From Legionellales bacterium (GTDB taxonomy: Bacteria > Pseudomonadota > Gammaproteobacteria > PIVX01), in contig JABSQI010000112.1 of the NCBI GenBank assembly GCA_013215905.1, positions 1 to 6,060 of the forward strand: a DNA stretch of 6,060 nucleotides, given 5' to 3'. Positions 1 to 6,002 of this stretch are shown here, in pieces (the stretch's first letter is position 1; each line of letters starts with the position of its first letter). The notes under the pieces are model-generated. The model was given only the letters and a program-made list of their open reading frames with translations, did no database searches and was not told the origin of the DNA. The translations under genes were made by a program, and so were the position numbers.

Positions 1-126
1 AGTAGTTTAGTAATTAACATTGTCAGTGCCGGCGATATGTCCGATGGATGGAGATATAATGAAAATACTGGGGAAATAATTGCTGTCGGATTTGATGAAG
101 GAACAGGAAAATTTGTTGAACCTTAA
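1..126 (+). CDS. C-terminal fragment of an unidentified protein (possibly pilin-like)
   Basis: Frame 1 is open from the window edge to a TAA at 124-126 and encodes 41 residues; the start lies outside. The tail holds the stretch GWRYNENTGEI. A Trp-x-Tyr-Asn...Thr-Gly pattern of this kind occurs near the C-terminus of many type IV pilins and type II pseudopilins, where it forms late beta-strands. The resemblance is weak and the fragment too short for a firm family call. The stop is only 23 bases before the next gene, which has its own strong ribosome-binding site, so the two are probably co-transcribed. If the next gene is dotK, the usual upstream partner in Legionella would be dotL, but nothing visible here identifies a DotL tail. 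The reading frame is well supported; the function is not. Confidence 0.6.
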   Translation, partial: SSLVINIVSAGDMSDGWRYNENTGEIIAVGFDEGTGKFVEP

Positions 127-136
127 CAAAATTATA

Positions 137-142
137 TAAGGA
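137..142 (+). promoter_or_regulatory. Ribosome-binding site of the OmpA-domain lipoprotein gene
   Basis: TAAGGA lies 7 bases before the ATG at 150 and matches the anti-Shine-Dalgarno sequence well. It fixes the start of the lipoprotein gene and is the clearest Shine-Dalgarno in the window; most other genes here have weak ones or none. Confidence 0.75.
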
Positions 143-149
143 AATAAAT

Positions 150-704
150 ATGATATACCTCCTCGGCATAATATTTAGTGCTCTTTTACTCGGAGGATGC
201 GAGCTCCACCACCCGCAAACACTCTCCAAACATGATGTTAGAGAACATTTACGTCCTTACGTTAACACTCCAAATTATTTATCTGGAAATCCGCAGTTGC
301 CAGGAAATGTAACATACCGTAGTTTAAATAGAGCTGGCGTATTTGTTAAAGAACATGGCGACGAGATTAAGCTTATCTTACCTACAGATCTATTTTTTAC
401 AGAAAATTCCTATGAATTAAAACCTGATAAATTAGGTACTCTAAATCTAATTGCAGTTATGATAAATGCTGTAGATGAGCCAGCAATTATCATAGGGAAT
501 ACTGATCCTATTGGAAGTAAAAAACATAAATACCTAACATCCAAAAAACTGGCCACATCAATTAAAAACTATCTTTGGAAAAATGGAGTTGAACAAAATA
601 GAATTATTACTCGAGGTGCTGCTGACTCCAGGCCGGTTAGTGCTAATACGGTAAAAGGAAAATCCCTAAATAGAAGAATAGAAATACAAATTCGCCACTC
701 TTAA
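150..704 (+). CDS. OmpA-family C-terminal domain lipoprotein (DotK/IcmN-like)
   Basis: 184 residues, predicted as an outer-membrane lipoprotein that binds peptidoglycan. Residues 1-16 are a hydrophobic signal followed by Cys17 in an LGGC lipobox, so lipidation at Cys17 is expected. The signal is odd in having no Lys or Arg before its hydrophobic core. Residues 18-62 are a spacer. Residues 63-184 match the OmpA-C domain: a strand at 72-83 (IKLILPTDLFF), the ligand-binding loop GNTDPIG at 116-122 with Asp119, helix 129-146 ending in YLWKNGV, and NRRIEI at 174-179 with the conserved arginines. From memory, the GDEIKLILPTDLFF and YLWxxG wording resembles DotK (IcmN), the small OmpA-domain lipoprotein of the type IVB (Dot/Icm) secretion system, and the length is close to the 189 residues of the Legionella protein. 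It is probably co-transcribed with the fragment upstream, but no dotJ/dotI gene follows; folB does. The OmpA-C call is secure; DotK is tentative, and a general Pal-like lipoprotein is the alternative. Confidence 0.88.
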   Translation: MIYLLGIIFSALLLGGCELHHPQTLSKHDVREHLRPYVNTPNYLSGNPQLPGNVTYRSLNRAGVFVKEHGDEIKLILPTDLFFTENSYELKPDKLGTLNLIAVMINAVDEPAIIIGNTDPIGSKKHKYLTSKKLATSIKNYLWKNGVEQNRIITRGAADSRPVSANTVKGKSLNRRIEIQIRHS

Positions 705-732
705 TTTTATTATTTTATAGTGCGAATTTGTA
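685..732 (+). terminator. Long bulged hairpin over the stop codon of the OmpA lipoprotein gene
   Basis: Arms at 685-699 (TACAAATTCGCCACT) and 719-732 (AGTGCGAATTTGTA) pair over 14 bp with one bulged C, around a 19-base AT-rich loop holding the TAA at 702-704. The last six codons of the gene lie in or beside the stem. It may terminate transcription or protect the mRNA 3' end. Against a classical intrinsic terminator are the long loop and the lack of an uninterrupted T-run after the stem (AATCTTGTTCT follows). The pairing is certain; the role is inferred. Confidence 0.45.
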
Positions 733-838
733 AATCTTGTTCTAGTAGAATTATCTATAATATCTTTGTTATTCATGAGTCACAACATAAAAATCCAACT
801 AAGCTTATTCCTAAAATTTATTTATCTTAATTACTCGT

Positions 839-868
839 TTCACAGAGTTAAATTATATTTGCTATTTT
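839..868 (+). promoter_or_regulatory. Candidate sigma70 promoter for folB
   Basis: TTCACA at 839-844 matches the -35 consensus at 5 of 6 positions. After 18 bases comes TATTTT at 863-868 (4 of 6), preceded by TG one base before it (860-861), an extended -10 feature. Transcription would start near 875, leaving a leader of about 19 bases before the ATG at 894. AT-rich DNA gives many chance matches, so this is a moderate call. Confidence 0.4.
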
Positions 869-893
869 ATCTCTAATTTTAGATAATTCACTA

Positions 894-1256
894 ATGGCCT
901 GGATATCAATCAAAAAACTTAGAGCTAAAACTACCCTTGGAGTAAACAAATTTGAGCAAGCTATATTATCAGATATAGATCTAGATCTTAGCTATAAGTT
1001 AGAACTTGATAAAATTACACAACATGACGACCTAGGATATACAATTGACTATGCTAATCTCTCAAGTAATATTTCCGAATGGCTCAGCATTCAGAAAACT
1101 AATCTTTTGGAGACTCTCGCAGCAAATTTACTAGAGTATATTTGTGATCAATATTCTATTAAGAGTATAAAGTTATCTGTAACAAAAATAAGAGCAATAG
1201 ATAACAAGACTGATGTTACTATCTCACTAGAAAAAAATCTTAATCAACCTTCCTAA
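894..1256 (+). CDS. folB: Dihydroneopterin aldolase FolB
   Basis: 120 residues, the usual size for the family. FolB cleaves 7,8-dihydroneopterin to 6-hydroxymethyl-7,8-dihydropterin and glycolaldehyde in cytoplasmic folate synthesis, as a tunnel-shaped homo-oligomer. The N-terminus lines up without gaps with the E. coli protein as I recall it (TTLGVNKFEQ at 13-22), which supports the ATG at 894 although no Shine-Dalgarno is visible. The expected key residues fall at the E. coli numbers: Glu21, Tyr53 in DYANL, Glu73 in LLETLA, and Lys98. The usual Lys-Pro after the catalytic lysine is Lys-Ile here, and the following loop (99-108) is unusually polar. The gene stands alone with no other folate gene in view. 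Its last 17 bp overlap the 3' end of the convergent SPOR gene. Confidence 0.9.
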   Translation: MAWISIKKLRAKTTLGVNKFEQAILSDIDLDLSYKLELDKITQHDDLGYTIDYANLSSNISEWLSIQKTNLLETLAANLLEYICDQYSIKSIKLSVTKIRAIDNKTDVTISLEKNLNQPS

Positions 1257-1737
1257 TAGAACTTTTATAACGTATTTTCTCTAGATCTAACTTAGCTTGT
1301 TTAGCTTCTATATTATTGGAATATTTTCCCATTTCTACTGAATAATAAGTCTTCCCATTCCTCATAATTTTTTTAATATTTGTTAGATAGTTTTTTGACT
1401 CTAACCGTCTTTGTAATTTAACTGCCTCAGCTTTAAAGTTAAATTCTGCAATACTTAGCACAAAATTACCATATTCAATACCTTCTTGATCAACAGTATT
1501 AGAATTGTTATTTCCAGAAAGCATTGTATAAAATTTAAATCTTGGTTGCTCTACTTCTTTTTCTATAATTTTAGTGATTCGATCTTCTTTAGAATTATAA
1601 GAAGCTTTGTGTTTATGTTTAACTACAAATAGATAAAATAACAATACAAAGACTACCGTAATTATTCCTATAATTAAGCTAGTCATACTAGTAGATTTAT
1701 TTTTTTTATAGTTTTGAACCGCGAAATCTTTTGCCAT
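1240..1737 (-). CDS. SPOR-domain membrane protein (FtsN-like)
   Basis: 165 residues. A short Lys-rich cytoplasmic N-terminus (1-19) is followed by one membrane helix (about 20-39), a charged linker (40-88) and a C-terminal SPOR domain (about 89-165), giving a single-pass inner-membrane protein with a periplasmic SPOR domain. SPOR domains bind septal peptidoglycan lacking stem peptides, so a role in cell division is likely. The domain shows YGNFVLSIAEFNFKAEA, the RLESKNY helix end and TYYSVEMGKYSNNIEAK, which fit the family pattern of yxVQlGsF...A..l...L...gy followed by yrV.vGpf....eA. The protein is about half the size of E. coli FtsN and lacks its long linker. The start is fixed by a TAATG overlap with argS and a GGAA 8 bases upstream (1746-1749). 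The argS–SPOR order recurs in several Gammaproteobacteria. Whether it is the true FtsN cannot be decided here. Confidence 0.85.
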   Translation of the reverse strand: MAKDFAVQNYKKNKSTSMTSLIIGIITVVFVLLFYLFVVKHKHKASYNSKEDRITKIIEKEVEQPRFKFYTMLSGNNNSNTVDQEGIEYGNFVLSIAEFNFKAEAVKLQRRLESKNYLTNIKKIMRNGKTYYSVEMGKYSNNIEAKQAKLDLEKIRYKSSIRKVD

Positions 1738-3488
1738 TACATTGTTTCCGGACTTGTAATCCCTAAAATTGTTAATCCATTAAATAAAATTTGTTTAACA
1801 GCAATAACCAGAACTAACCTCGAATTACGCAAGTCTTCTTCTTCTACTAAAAATTTTGTAGCATTATAGTAGGTATGAAATTCTGTAGCCAGTTCTTTTA
1901 AATATTGTGCTATTAAGTGTGGTGCATACTGTATTGCTGCAAGATCTATTATCTCCTCATATCTAGATAAAATTTTCATTATATTTAATTCTTCAGTAGT
2001 ACCTAACAATTGTAAATGTCTTACCCCATCTTCCTCTAAATATTTGAAATTAAGTTCTTCTAATTGTCTAAAAACACTACATATTCTTGCATAAGCATAT
2101 TGAATATAATATACAGGATTATCACTTGTTTTACTCTTTGCCAAATCTATATCAAAATCCATGTGTTGATCTGACTTTCTCATGATATAGAAAAATCTAG
2201 CTGCATCTGTCCCAACTTCTTGTTGTAGATCTCGTAAAGTTATAAACGAACCACTTCTAGTAGACATTTGAATTTGCTCATTATTACGAAATAAAGTTGC
2301 AAACTGCACAACCCTTACATGGAACTTATCTACATCTAACCCCATTGCTTGAATAGCAGCACGCATCCTCGGTATATACCCGTGATGATCTGCCCCCCAA
2401 ACATTGATAATTTGAGAATAATCAGTTAAATATTTATTATAATGGTTTGCAATATCTGTAGCAAAATACGTATATTGTCCATTTGCTCTTACTAAAACTC
2501 TATCTTTTTCATCACCAAATTTACTTGCACTAAACCACAATGCATGATCTTTTTCATAAACACAATTCCTGCGCTTTAACAAATCAATAGCATCCTCAAC
2601 TGCATTTTGATCTAACAGGCTTTGTTCAGAGAACCATTCTTGATAAACACCAAAAGACTCTAAGTCTTCCCTTATTCCTTTTATTACATTGTTCAAAGCA
2701 AATTGATGGATATCCCAATAGCTATCTGCCCCTAATATCATTTTACATCTAGTAATCAAAGCATCGATATATTTTTCTTTATCAACCTCTACATTAGGAT
2801 CAATAATTAATTTATCAAAAATATCATTCGACTTATGAAAATATTTTCTTCCAAAATCATTAATTAAATCTTTGGCAATATCAAAAACATATCCCCCTTG
2901 ATATCCATTAGTAGGAAAATTAACGATTTCACCGTATAGTTCTAAATACCTTATAAAAACACTAACAGCCAAAATATCCATCTGACGACCAGAATCATTA
3001 ACATAGTATTCCCTGTGCACATCACAACCTACTGCTTCTAGACAATTTGCTAGAACCGATCCATATACAGCATTTCGACCATGGCCAACATGTAAAGGTC
3101 CTGTAGGATTAACGGATACAAACTCTAAATGTACCTTTTGTCCTTTGTATAGATCAGACATTCCATAGGAATCACCTCCATCTAAAATATTACTAATCAT
3201 TTTGTGATAAACTTCTATAGAAAAGAAAAAATTGATAAAGCCAGGACTAGCTACATCTATCTTGTCTAGTAATGGGTCTGCATCTATTTCATCCTTAATT
3301 TGATTTGCTATGTCTAAGGGGGATTGTTTAAATTTTTTTGCTAAAATTAAAGCAACATTAGTTGCAAGATCACCATGATTTTTACCCTTGGAATTATTGA
3401 TCTGGTAAGCAATATCTTCAATATCAACCTTATCCTTCCAAAGTTTTTGAATAACCTCATCTAAAATTCTTCTGATAACTAGTTTCAT
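1737..3488 (-). CDS. argS: Arginine--tRNA ligase (ArgS)
   Basis: 583 residues against 577 in E. coli. This cytoplasmic class I synthetase charges tRNA-Arg with arginine using ATP. Residues 1 to about 95 form the N-terminal tRNA-recognition domain (HGDLATNVA at 38-46, SPGFINFF at 81-88). The Rossmann catalytic domain follows, with the HIGH signature as HVGH at 133-136 inside NPTGPLHVGHGRN. The KMSKS-like loop is MSTRSG at 408-413, the form known for E. coli-type ArgS, which lacks the canonical lysine. The C-terminal part from about 455 (PVYYIQYAYARI onward) is the DALR anticodon-binding domain, ending in GITSPETM. The start gives a normal N-terminus, but the nearest purine-rich site (AGAGG, 3505-3509) is 16 bases away, longer than usual. 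It is the first gene of an operon with the SPOR gene, overlapping it by one base. No key residue appears to be missing. Confidence 0.97.
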   Translation of the reverse strand: MKLVIRRILDEVIQKLWKDKVDIEDIAYQINNSKGKNHGDLATNVALILAKKFKQSPLDIANQIKDEIDADPLLDKIDVASPGFINFFFSIEVYHKMISNILDGGDSYGMSDLYKGQKVHLEFVSVNPTGPLHVGHGRNAVYGSVLANCLEAVGCDVHREYYVNDSGRQMDILAVSVFIRYLELYGEIVNFPTNGYQGGYVFDIAKDLINDFGRKYFHKSNDIFDKLIIDPNVEVDKEKYIDALITRCKMILGADSYWDIHQFALNNVIKGIREDLESFGVYQEWFSEQSLLDQNAVEDAIDLLKRRNCVYEKDHALWFSASKFGDEKDRVLVRANGQYTYFATDIANHYNKYLTDYSQIINVWGADHHGYIPRMRAAIQAMGLDVDKFHVRVVQFATLFRNNEQIQMSTRSGSFITLRDLQQEVGTDAARFFYIMRKSDQHMDFDIDLAKSKTSDNPVYYIQYAYARICSVFRQLEELNFKYLEEDGVRHLQLLGTTEELNIMKILSRYEEIIDLAAIQYAPHLIAQYLKELATEFHTYYNATKFLVEEEDLRNSRLVLVIAVKQILFNGLTILGITSPETM

Positions 3489-3519
3489 TTACTTTTATAA
3501 TATACCTCTATTTCTGCAA

Positions 3520-3548
3520 ATTGTAAGCTATGTTAGATAAACACTCAA
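3520..3548 (-). promoter_or_regulatory. Candidate sigma70 promoter of the argS–SPOR operon
   Basis: On the minus strand, TTGAGT (3548 down to 3543) is followed after exactly 17 bases by TACAAT (3525 down to 3520), matching the -35 at 4 of 6 and the -10 at 5 of 6 positions. Transcription would begin near 3513, about 25 bases before the argS ATG. Position and spacing make it a good candidate. Confidence 0.5.
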
Positions 3549-3618
3549 GATCTTTCCAGTACTAAAGAGACTATCAAATTTTTTTAGTCCCAATTTTTTA
3601 TTTAATATTCAATAAATA

Positions 3619-3646
3619 TTATACAAGATTAAATATTTGTGTATAA
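3619..3646. repeat. 7-bp inverted repeat, possible operator
   Basis: TTATACA (3619-3625) and TGTATAA (3640-3646) are perfect inverted copies with centres 21 bp apart, about two helical turns, and so could bind a dimeric regulator. A minus-strand TATAAT (3623 down to 3618) overlaps the left arm. Repeats of this length arise by chance in AT-rich DNA, so the call is weak. Confidence 0.25.
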
Positions 3647-3835
3647 ATGAACATGCTATTTATAAAATAGTTTTCGATTTATCTTCTATATTAATCCTCA
3701 GAATTAACTGTACGCTGTTCCATTAACTAAAATCTGAGCCCACGAGTTTAATCATTTAGAGCTTTTTTAGTACAATATTATCTACCCCCCATCATAAAAT
3801 TTTAGGAATACATTAGCATAAGCTACATTTAATTC

Positions 3836-4795
3836 ATGAGCATAAATTTTATTTTTCTAATAGCAGGGCTTGGAATCATAACATGGGCAGCAGATAAATT
3901 TGTAGACGGAGCAGCTTCGATATCTCATATTATGGGTGTTTCTCCACTTCTAGTTGGTTTAACTATTGTGGCAGTTGGTACCTCAGCACCTGAAATATTC
4001 GTTGCAATATCAAGTGCATTTAATGGCAATGTAGGACTTGCAGTTGGAAACGCACTAGGGTCAAACATCACTAACGTAGCTTTAGTTTTGGGAGCCTGCG
4101 CTGCTATTAATCCTATTAAAGTACATTCCAAACTACTGAAAAGGGAATATCCAATATTGTTTTTTACAACTTTTCTACTATGGATGTTATTAAGAGATAA
4201 CCATCTATCAATATTCGACGGTTTAATACTTTTAATAGGTTGTTTACTCCTATTAATGTGGTTTATTAAAGAAGGTCTAAGGCGTAATCAAGATCGCTTA
4301 GCACAAGAGTACCAAGAGGAATTATCTAGCAAATTATCACTAAAAAAATCTATTTTTTTTCTAATTCTGGGCATATTATTACTACCAATAAGCTCCCACA
4401 TAATTGTAAAAAATGCTGTCGCGATTGCTAAGTATCTAAATATTAGTGATTTAATTATAGGTTTAACAATTGTAGCCTTTGGTACTAGCCTACCCGAGAT
4501 AATCACTGCAGTTGTAGCTTCAATAAAAAAAGAAAATGATATTTTAATTGGCAATATAATAGGTTCTAATTTATTTAATATCCTAGCTGTATTACCTTTC
4601 CCTGCATTTATTCGTCCAGGACCACTCGATAATGATATTCAAAGAGATATTATGATGATATGCTTTACGACGATTTTGCTTTTTTTATTCGCTTTTGGAT
4701 TGAATAATCAAGGAAGAATATCAAGGATAGAAGGCGTATTCTTAGTTACCACGTATATTTTCTATATTGCATATTTAATCCTGCCATTATATTAA
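3836..4795 (+). CDS. Calcium/sodium:cation antiporter (CaCA family, YrbG-like)
   Basis: 319 residues, close to E. coli YrbG (about 325). It is an inner-membrane exchanger expected to move Ca2+ against Na+ or H+. The two inverted alpha-repeats that form the ion pathway are both intact. Alpha-1 has GTSAPE (48-53) and GNALGSNITN (71-80). Alpha-2 has GTSLPE (216-221) and GNIIGSNLFN (239-248). Glu53 and Glu221 are the expected ion-binding acids. About ten hydrophobic helices are visible, with a charged cytoplasmic loop around 143-170 between the halves and no long regulatory loop, as in prokaryotic members. An in-frame TAA lies two codons before the ATG, which limits the start; there is no clear Shine-Dalgarno. 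The gene appears to stand alone, facing the VTT gene tail-to-tail with a 36-bp gap. Exact ion preference cannot be read from sequence. Confidence 0.93.
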   Translation: MSINFIFLIAGLGIITWAADKFVDGAASISHIMGVSPLLVGLTIVAVGTSAPEIFVAISSAFNGNVGLAVGNALGSNITNVALVLGACAAINPIKVHSKLLKREYPILFFTTFLLWMLLRDNHLSIFDGLILLIGCLLLLMWFIKEGLRRNQDRLAQEYQEELSSKLSLKKSIFFLILGILLLPISSHIIVKNAVAIAKYLNISDLIIGLTIVAFGTSLPEIITAVVASIKKENDILIGNIIGSNLFNILAVLPFPAFIRPGPLDNDIQRDIMMICFTTILLFLFAFGLNNQGRISRIEGVFLVTTYIFYIAYLILPLY

Positions 4796-4814
4796 TTTTA
4801 TAATATATATACTA

Positions 4815-4829
4815 TTTTGAAGATCAAAA
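4815..4829. terminator. Weak hairpin between convergent antiporter and VTT-domain genes
   Basis: TTTTGA (4815-4820) and TCAAAA (4824-4829) form a perfect 6-bp stem with a 3-base loop in the 36-bp gap between two convergent genes. The place suits a bidirectional terminator, but the stem has a single G-C pair and no long T-run follows on either strand. Confidence 0.25.
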
Positions 4830-4831
4830 GC

Positions 4832-5551
4832 TCATCTAGAAATATCACCAACCGAATTTATAACTTCTTCTAAATGCAATTTTTTTCGAATAATGGCTAT
4901 AATTTTAGGTAATACAGTCAATACACTCAAGGCTATGAAGAGAGTTATTAATCCTTTTATAACTATAACCCTTGGCTGTTCTACAAATATTTCCATGCCT
5001 AAATTACCCAAATATGTATACGTTAGTAATCCAGGTAACATACAAATAGAGCTTATAAATATGTATTGGATAGTTTTTACATTAGTGATCCCAAATGCAT
5101 AATTCATGATATCAAAAGGAATTAAAGGTGTTAAACGAAATACAGCTATAAATTTCCAGCCAAATTTTTCACAACTCTGAATAAATCTATTAGCTTTATT
5201 CCCCAAAGATCTTTTAACTAAACCTTTTGTTATATATCTCCCAATAATAAAAGCTGAAAAAACCCCTAGAAGAGAACCAATAATGTTTAAGATCAAACCA
5301 TTATAAAAACCAAAAATATATCCTCCTATAAATGACATACAAGCAGCTGGAATTAAAGAAACCGTTGATAGCATATACATTAATATAAATAATAATGGTG
5401 CGAATAAACCAAATGATTTGATGTGCTGACTAATAAAACCAATGTCCCAATATTTTGCAAACAGTAAATAACCCATCAAGATAAAAATAGATAGTAGTAT
5501 AACAACCACTGCTTTTATAAAATCACTCTTCCTAAGTAAAGTTTTATGCAT
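4832..5551 (-). CDS. TVP38/TMEM64-family (DedA-like VTT domain) membrane protein
   Basis: 239 residues from the ATG at 5551. A TTG two codons upstream (5557) is the other possible start; neither has a Shine-Dalgarno, so I chose the ATG. An N-terminal helix (about 12-32) is followed by the VTT core. The core has a re-entrant segment with Pro68 and GGYIFGFYNG at 76-85, a Gly-rich helix (GSLLGVFSAFIIGRY, 92-106), and the second hallmark FRLTPLIPFD (138-147) running into MNYAFG (149-154). Two more helices follow, then a basic C-terminus. VTT proteins of the DedA/TVP38 group are inner-membrane proteins linked to lipid scramblase or undecaprenyl-phosphate transport and membrane homeostasis. The role of YdjX/YdjZ-type members is less settled, so the substrate stays open. 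It is divergent from trxA and shares its control region. Confidence 0.88.
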   Translation of the reverse strand: MHKTLLRKSDFIKAVVVILLSIFILMGYLLFAKYWDIGFISQHIKSFGLFAPLLFILMYMLSTVSLIPAACMSFIGGYIFGFYNGLILNIIGSLLGVFSAFIIGRYITKGLVKRSLGNKANRFIQSCEKFGWKFIAVFRLTPLIPFDIMNYAFGITNVKTIQYIFISSICMLPGLLTYTYLGNLGMEIFVEQPRVIVIKGLITLFIALSVLTVLPKIIAIIRKKLHLEEVINSVGDISR

Positions 5552-5568
5552 ATTCAACAGTTTAGATT

Positions 5569-5596
5569 ATTATATAAAAATTTCCAGTTATTTGAC
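5569..5596 (-). promoter_or_regulatory. Candidate promoter of the VTT-domain gene
   Basis: On the minus strand a perfect TATAAT (5574 down to 5569) lies 17 bases after GTCAAA (5596 down to 5591), a poor -35. Transcription would start near 5562, leaving only about 11 bases before the ATG at 5551, so the message would be nearly leaderless. That would fit the missing Shine-Dalgarno. Moderate to weak support. Confidence 0.35.
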
Positions 5597-5620
5597 TTAT
5601 AAACAATATAATAATAGTAT
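5592..5620 (+). promoter_or_regulatory. Candidate sigma70 promoter of trxA
   Basis: TTGACT at 5592-5597 (5 of 6 to the -35 consensus) is followed after 17 bases by TAGTAT at 5615-5620 (4 of 6). Transcription would begin near 5627, about 32 bases before the trxA ATG. Both elements lie largely inside the arms of an inverted repeat. Confidence 0.5.
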
Positions 5621-5626
5621 AAGTCA
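5593..5626. repeat. Perfect 9-bp inverted repeat in the trxA/VTT divergent control region
   Basis: TGACTTATA (5593-5601) and TATAAGTCA (5618-5626) are exact inverted copies separated by 16 bases, with centres 25 bp apart. The left arm covers most of the trxA -35 and touches the -35 of the divergent gene; the right arm overlaps the trxA -10. A protein bound here could control both genes. A hairpin role is less likely, because it lies upstream of or only at the predicted transcription start. Confidence 0.5.
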
Positions 5627-5658
5627 TAATTTATTGAAAATATCTATTGGATTTAACC

Positions 5659-5991
5659 ATGTCGACTAATAACGCAATTGTTAATGTTAACGAAAATAAT
5701 TTTGAGCAAGAAATTATTGAATCAGAAATTCCTGTTTTGGCTGATTTTTGGGCTGAATGGTGTGGACCTTGTCAAGCGCTAGGACCAATATTACAAGAAG
5801 TAGCTGAAGAATATCAGGAAAAAATTAAATTCGCCAAAATAAATGTAGATGAAAATCCAACACTTCCTAAAAAATATAATGTTAGAGGTATACCTACTTT
5901 ATTATTTATAAAAGAAGGAGAGGTTATTGAAACAAAAGTTGGTGCTTTATCCAAAAAAGATTTGACTGATTTTATCGAACAACAAATTTAA
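5659..5991 (+). CDS. trxA: Thioredoxin (TrxA)
   Basis: 110 residues from the ATG at 5659, against 109 in E. coli TrxA. This small cytoplasmic disulfide reductase, recycled by thioredoxin reductase, supplies electrons to ribonucleotide reductase and other targets. The active site WCGPC is at 34-38 inside DFWAEWCGPC. The buried Asp29, Lys60 and cis-Pro79 (in RGIPTLL) are all present, and KVGALSK near the C-terminus matches the E. coli wording. An in-frame TTG at 5647 would add four residues, but family length and a TTGGA 7 bases before the ATG (5647-5651) favour 5659. It is divergent from the VTT gene. A strong promoter follows 12 bases after the stop, as expected if rho is the next gene. Confidence 0.96.
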   Translation: MSTNNAIVNVNENNFEQEIIESEIPVLADFWAEWCGPCQALGPILQEVAEEYQEKIKFAKINVDENPTLPKKYNVRGIPTLLFIKEGEVIETKVGALSKKDLTDFIEQQI

Positions 5992-6002
5992 TAAAATATT
6001 TA

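Larger units (their letters stand above)
3489..3835. other. 347-bp AT-rich intergenic region between divergent argS and the cation antiporter gene
   Basis: I see no gene, tRNA or recognisable gene remnant here; reading frames are very short on both strands. It contains the argS promoter at its left end and a 7-bp inverted repeat at 3619-3646. It also has a small AT hairpin at 3656-3670 (CTATTT, ATA, AAATAG) and two T-runs ending in TTTTTTAGT (3580-3588 and 3763-3771). Each run pairs loosely with an upstream ACTAAA. TACAATATTAT at 3771-3781 could supply a -10 for the antiporter gene, but no good -35 precedes it. Confidence 0.5.

Noticed and set aside
23..229. Minus-strand open frame of 68 codons across the left end
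   Set aside because: It covers the end of one plus-strand gene and the signal peptide and ribosome-binding site of the next, both well supported.
3648..3671. Tiny frame MNMLFIK as a possible leader peptide
   Set aside because: Seven codons without a ribosome-binding site or attenuator structure; expected by chance in AT-rich DNA.
3489..3835. Possible tRNA or gene remnant in the long spacer
   Set aside because: No cloverleaf arms, no T-arm consensus and no extended frame with recognisable residues on either strand.
3925..4131. Minus-strand open frame of 68 codons inside the antiporter gene
   Set aside because: It is antisense to the conserved alpha-1 repeat and its codons mirror that sequence; no family features or ribosome-binding site.
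4288..4554. Minus-strand open frame of 88 codons inside the antiporter gene
   Set aside because: Antisense shadow of the second alpha-repeat; no independent support.
4893..5102. Plus-strand open frame of 69 codons inside the VTT-domain gene
   Set aside because: Shadow of the minus-strand membrane protein gene, no recognisable domain.
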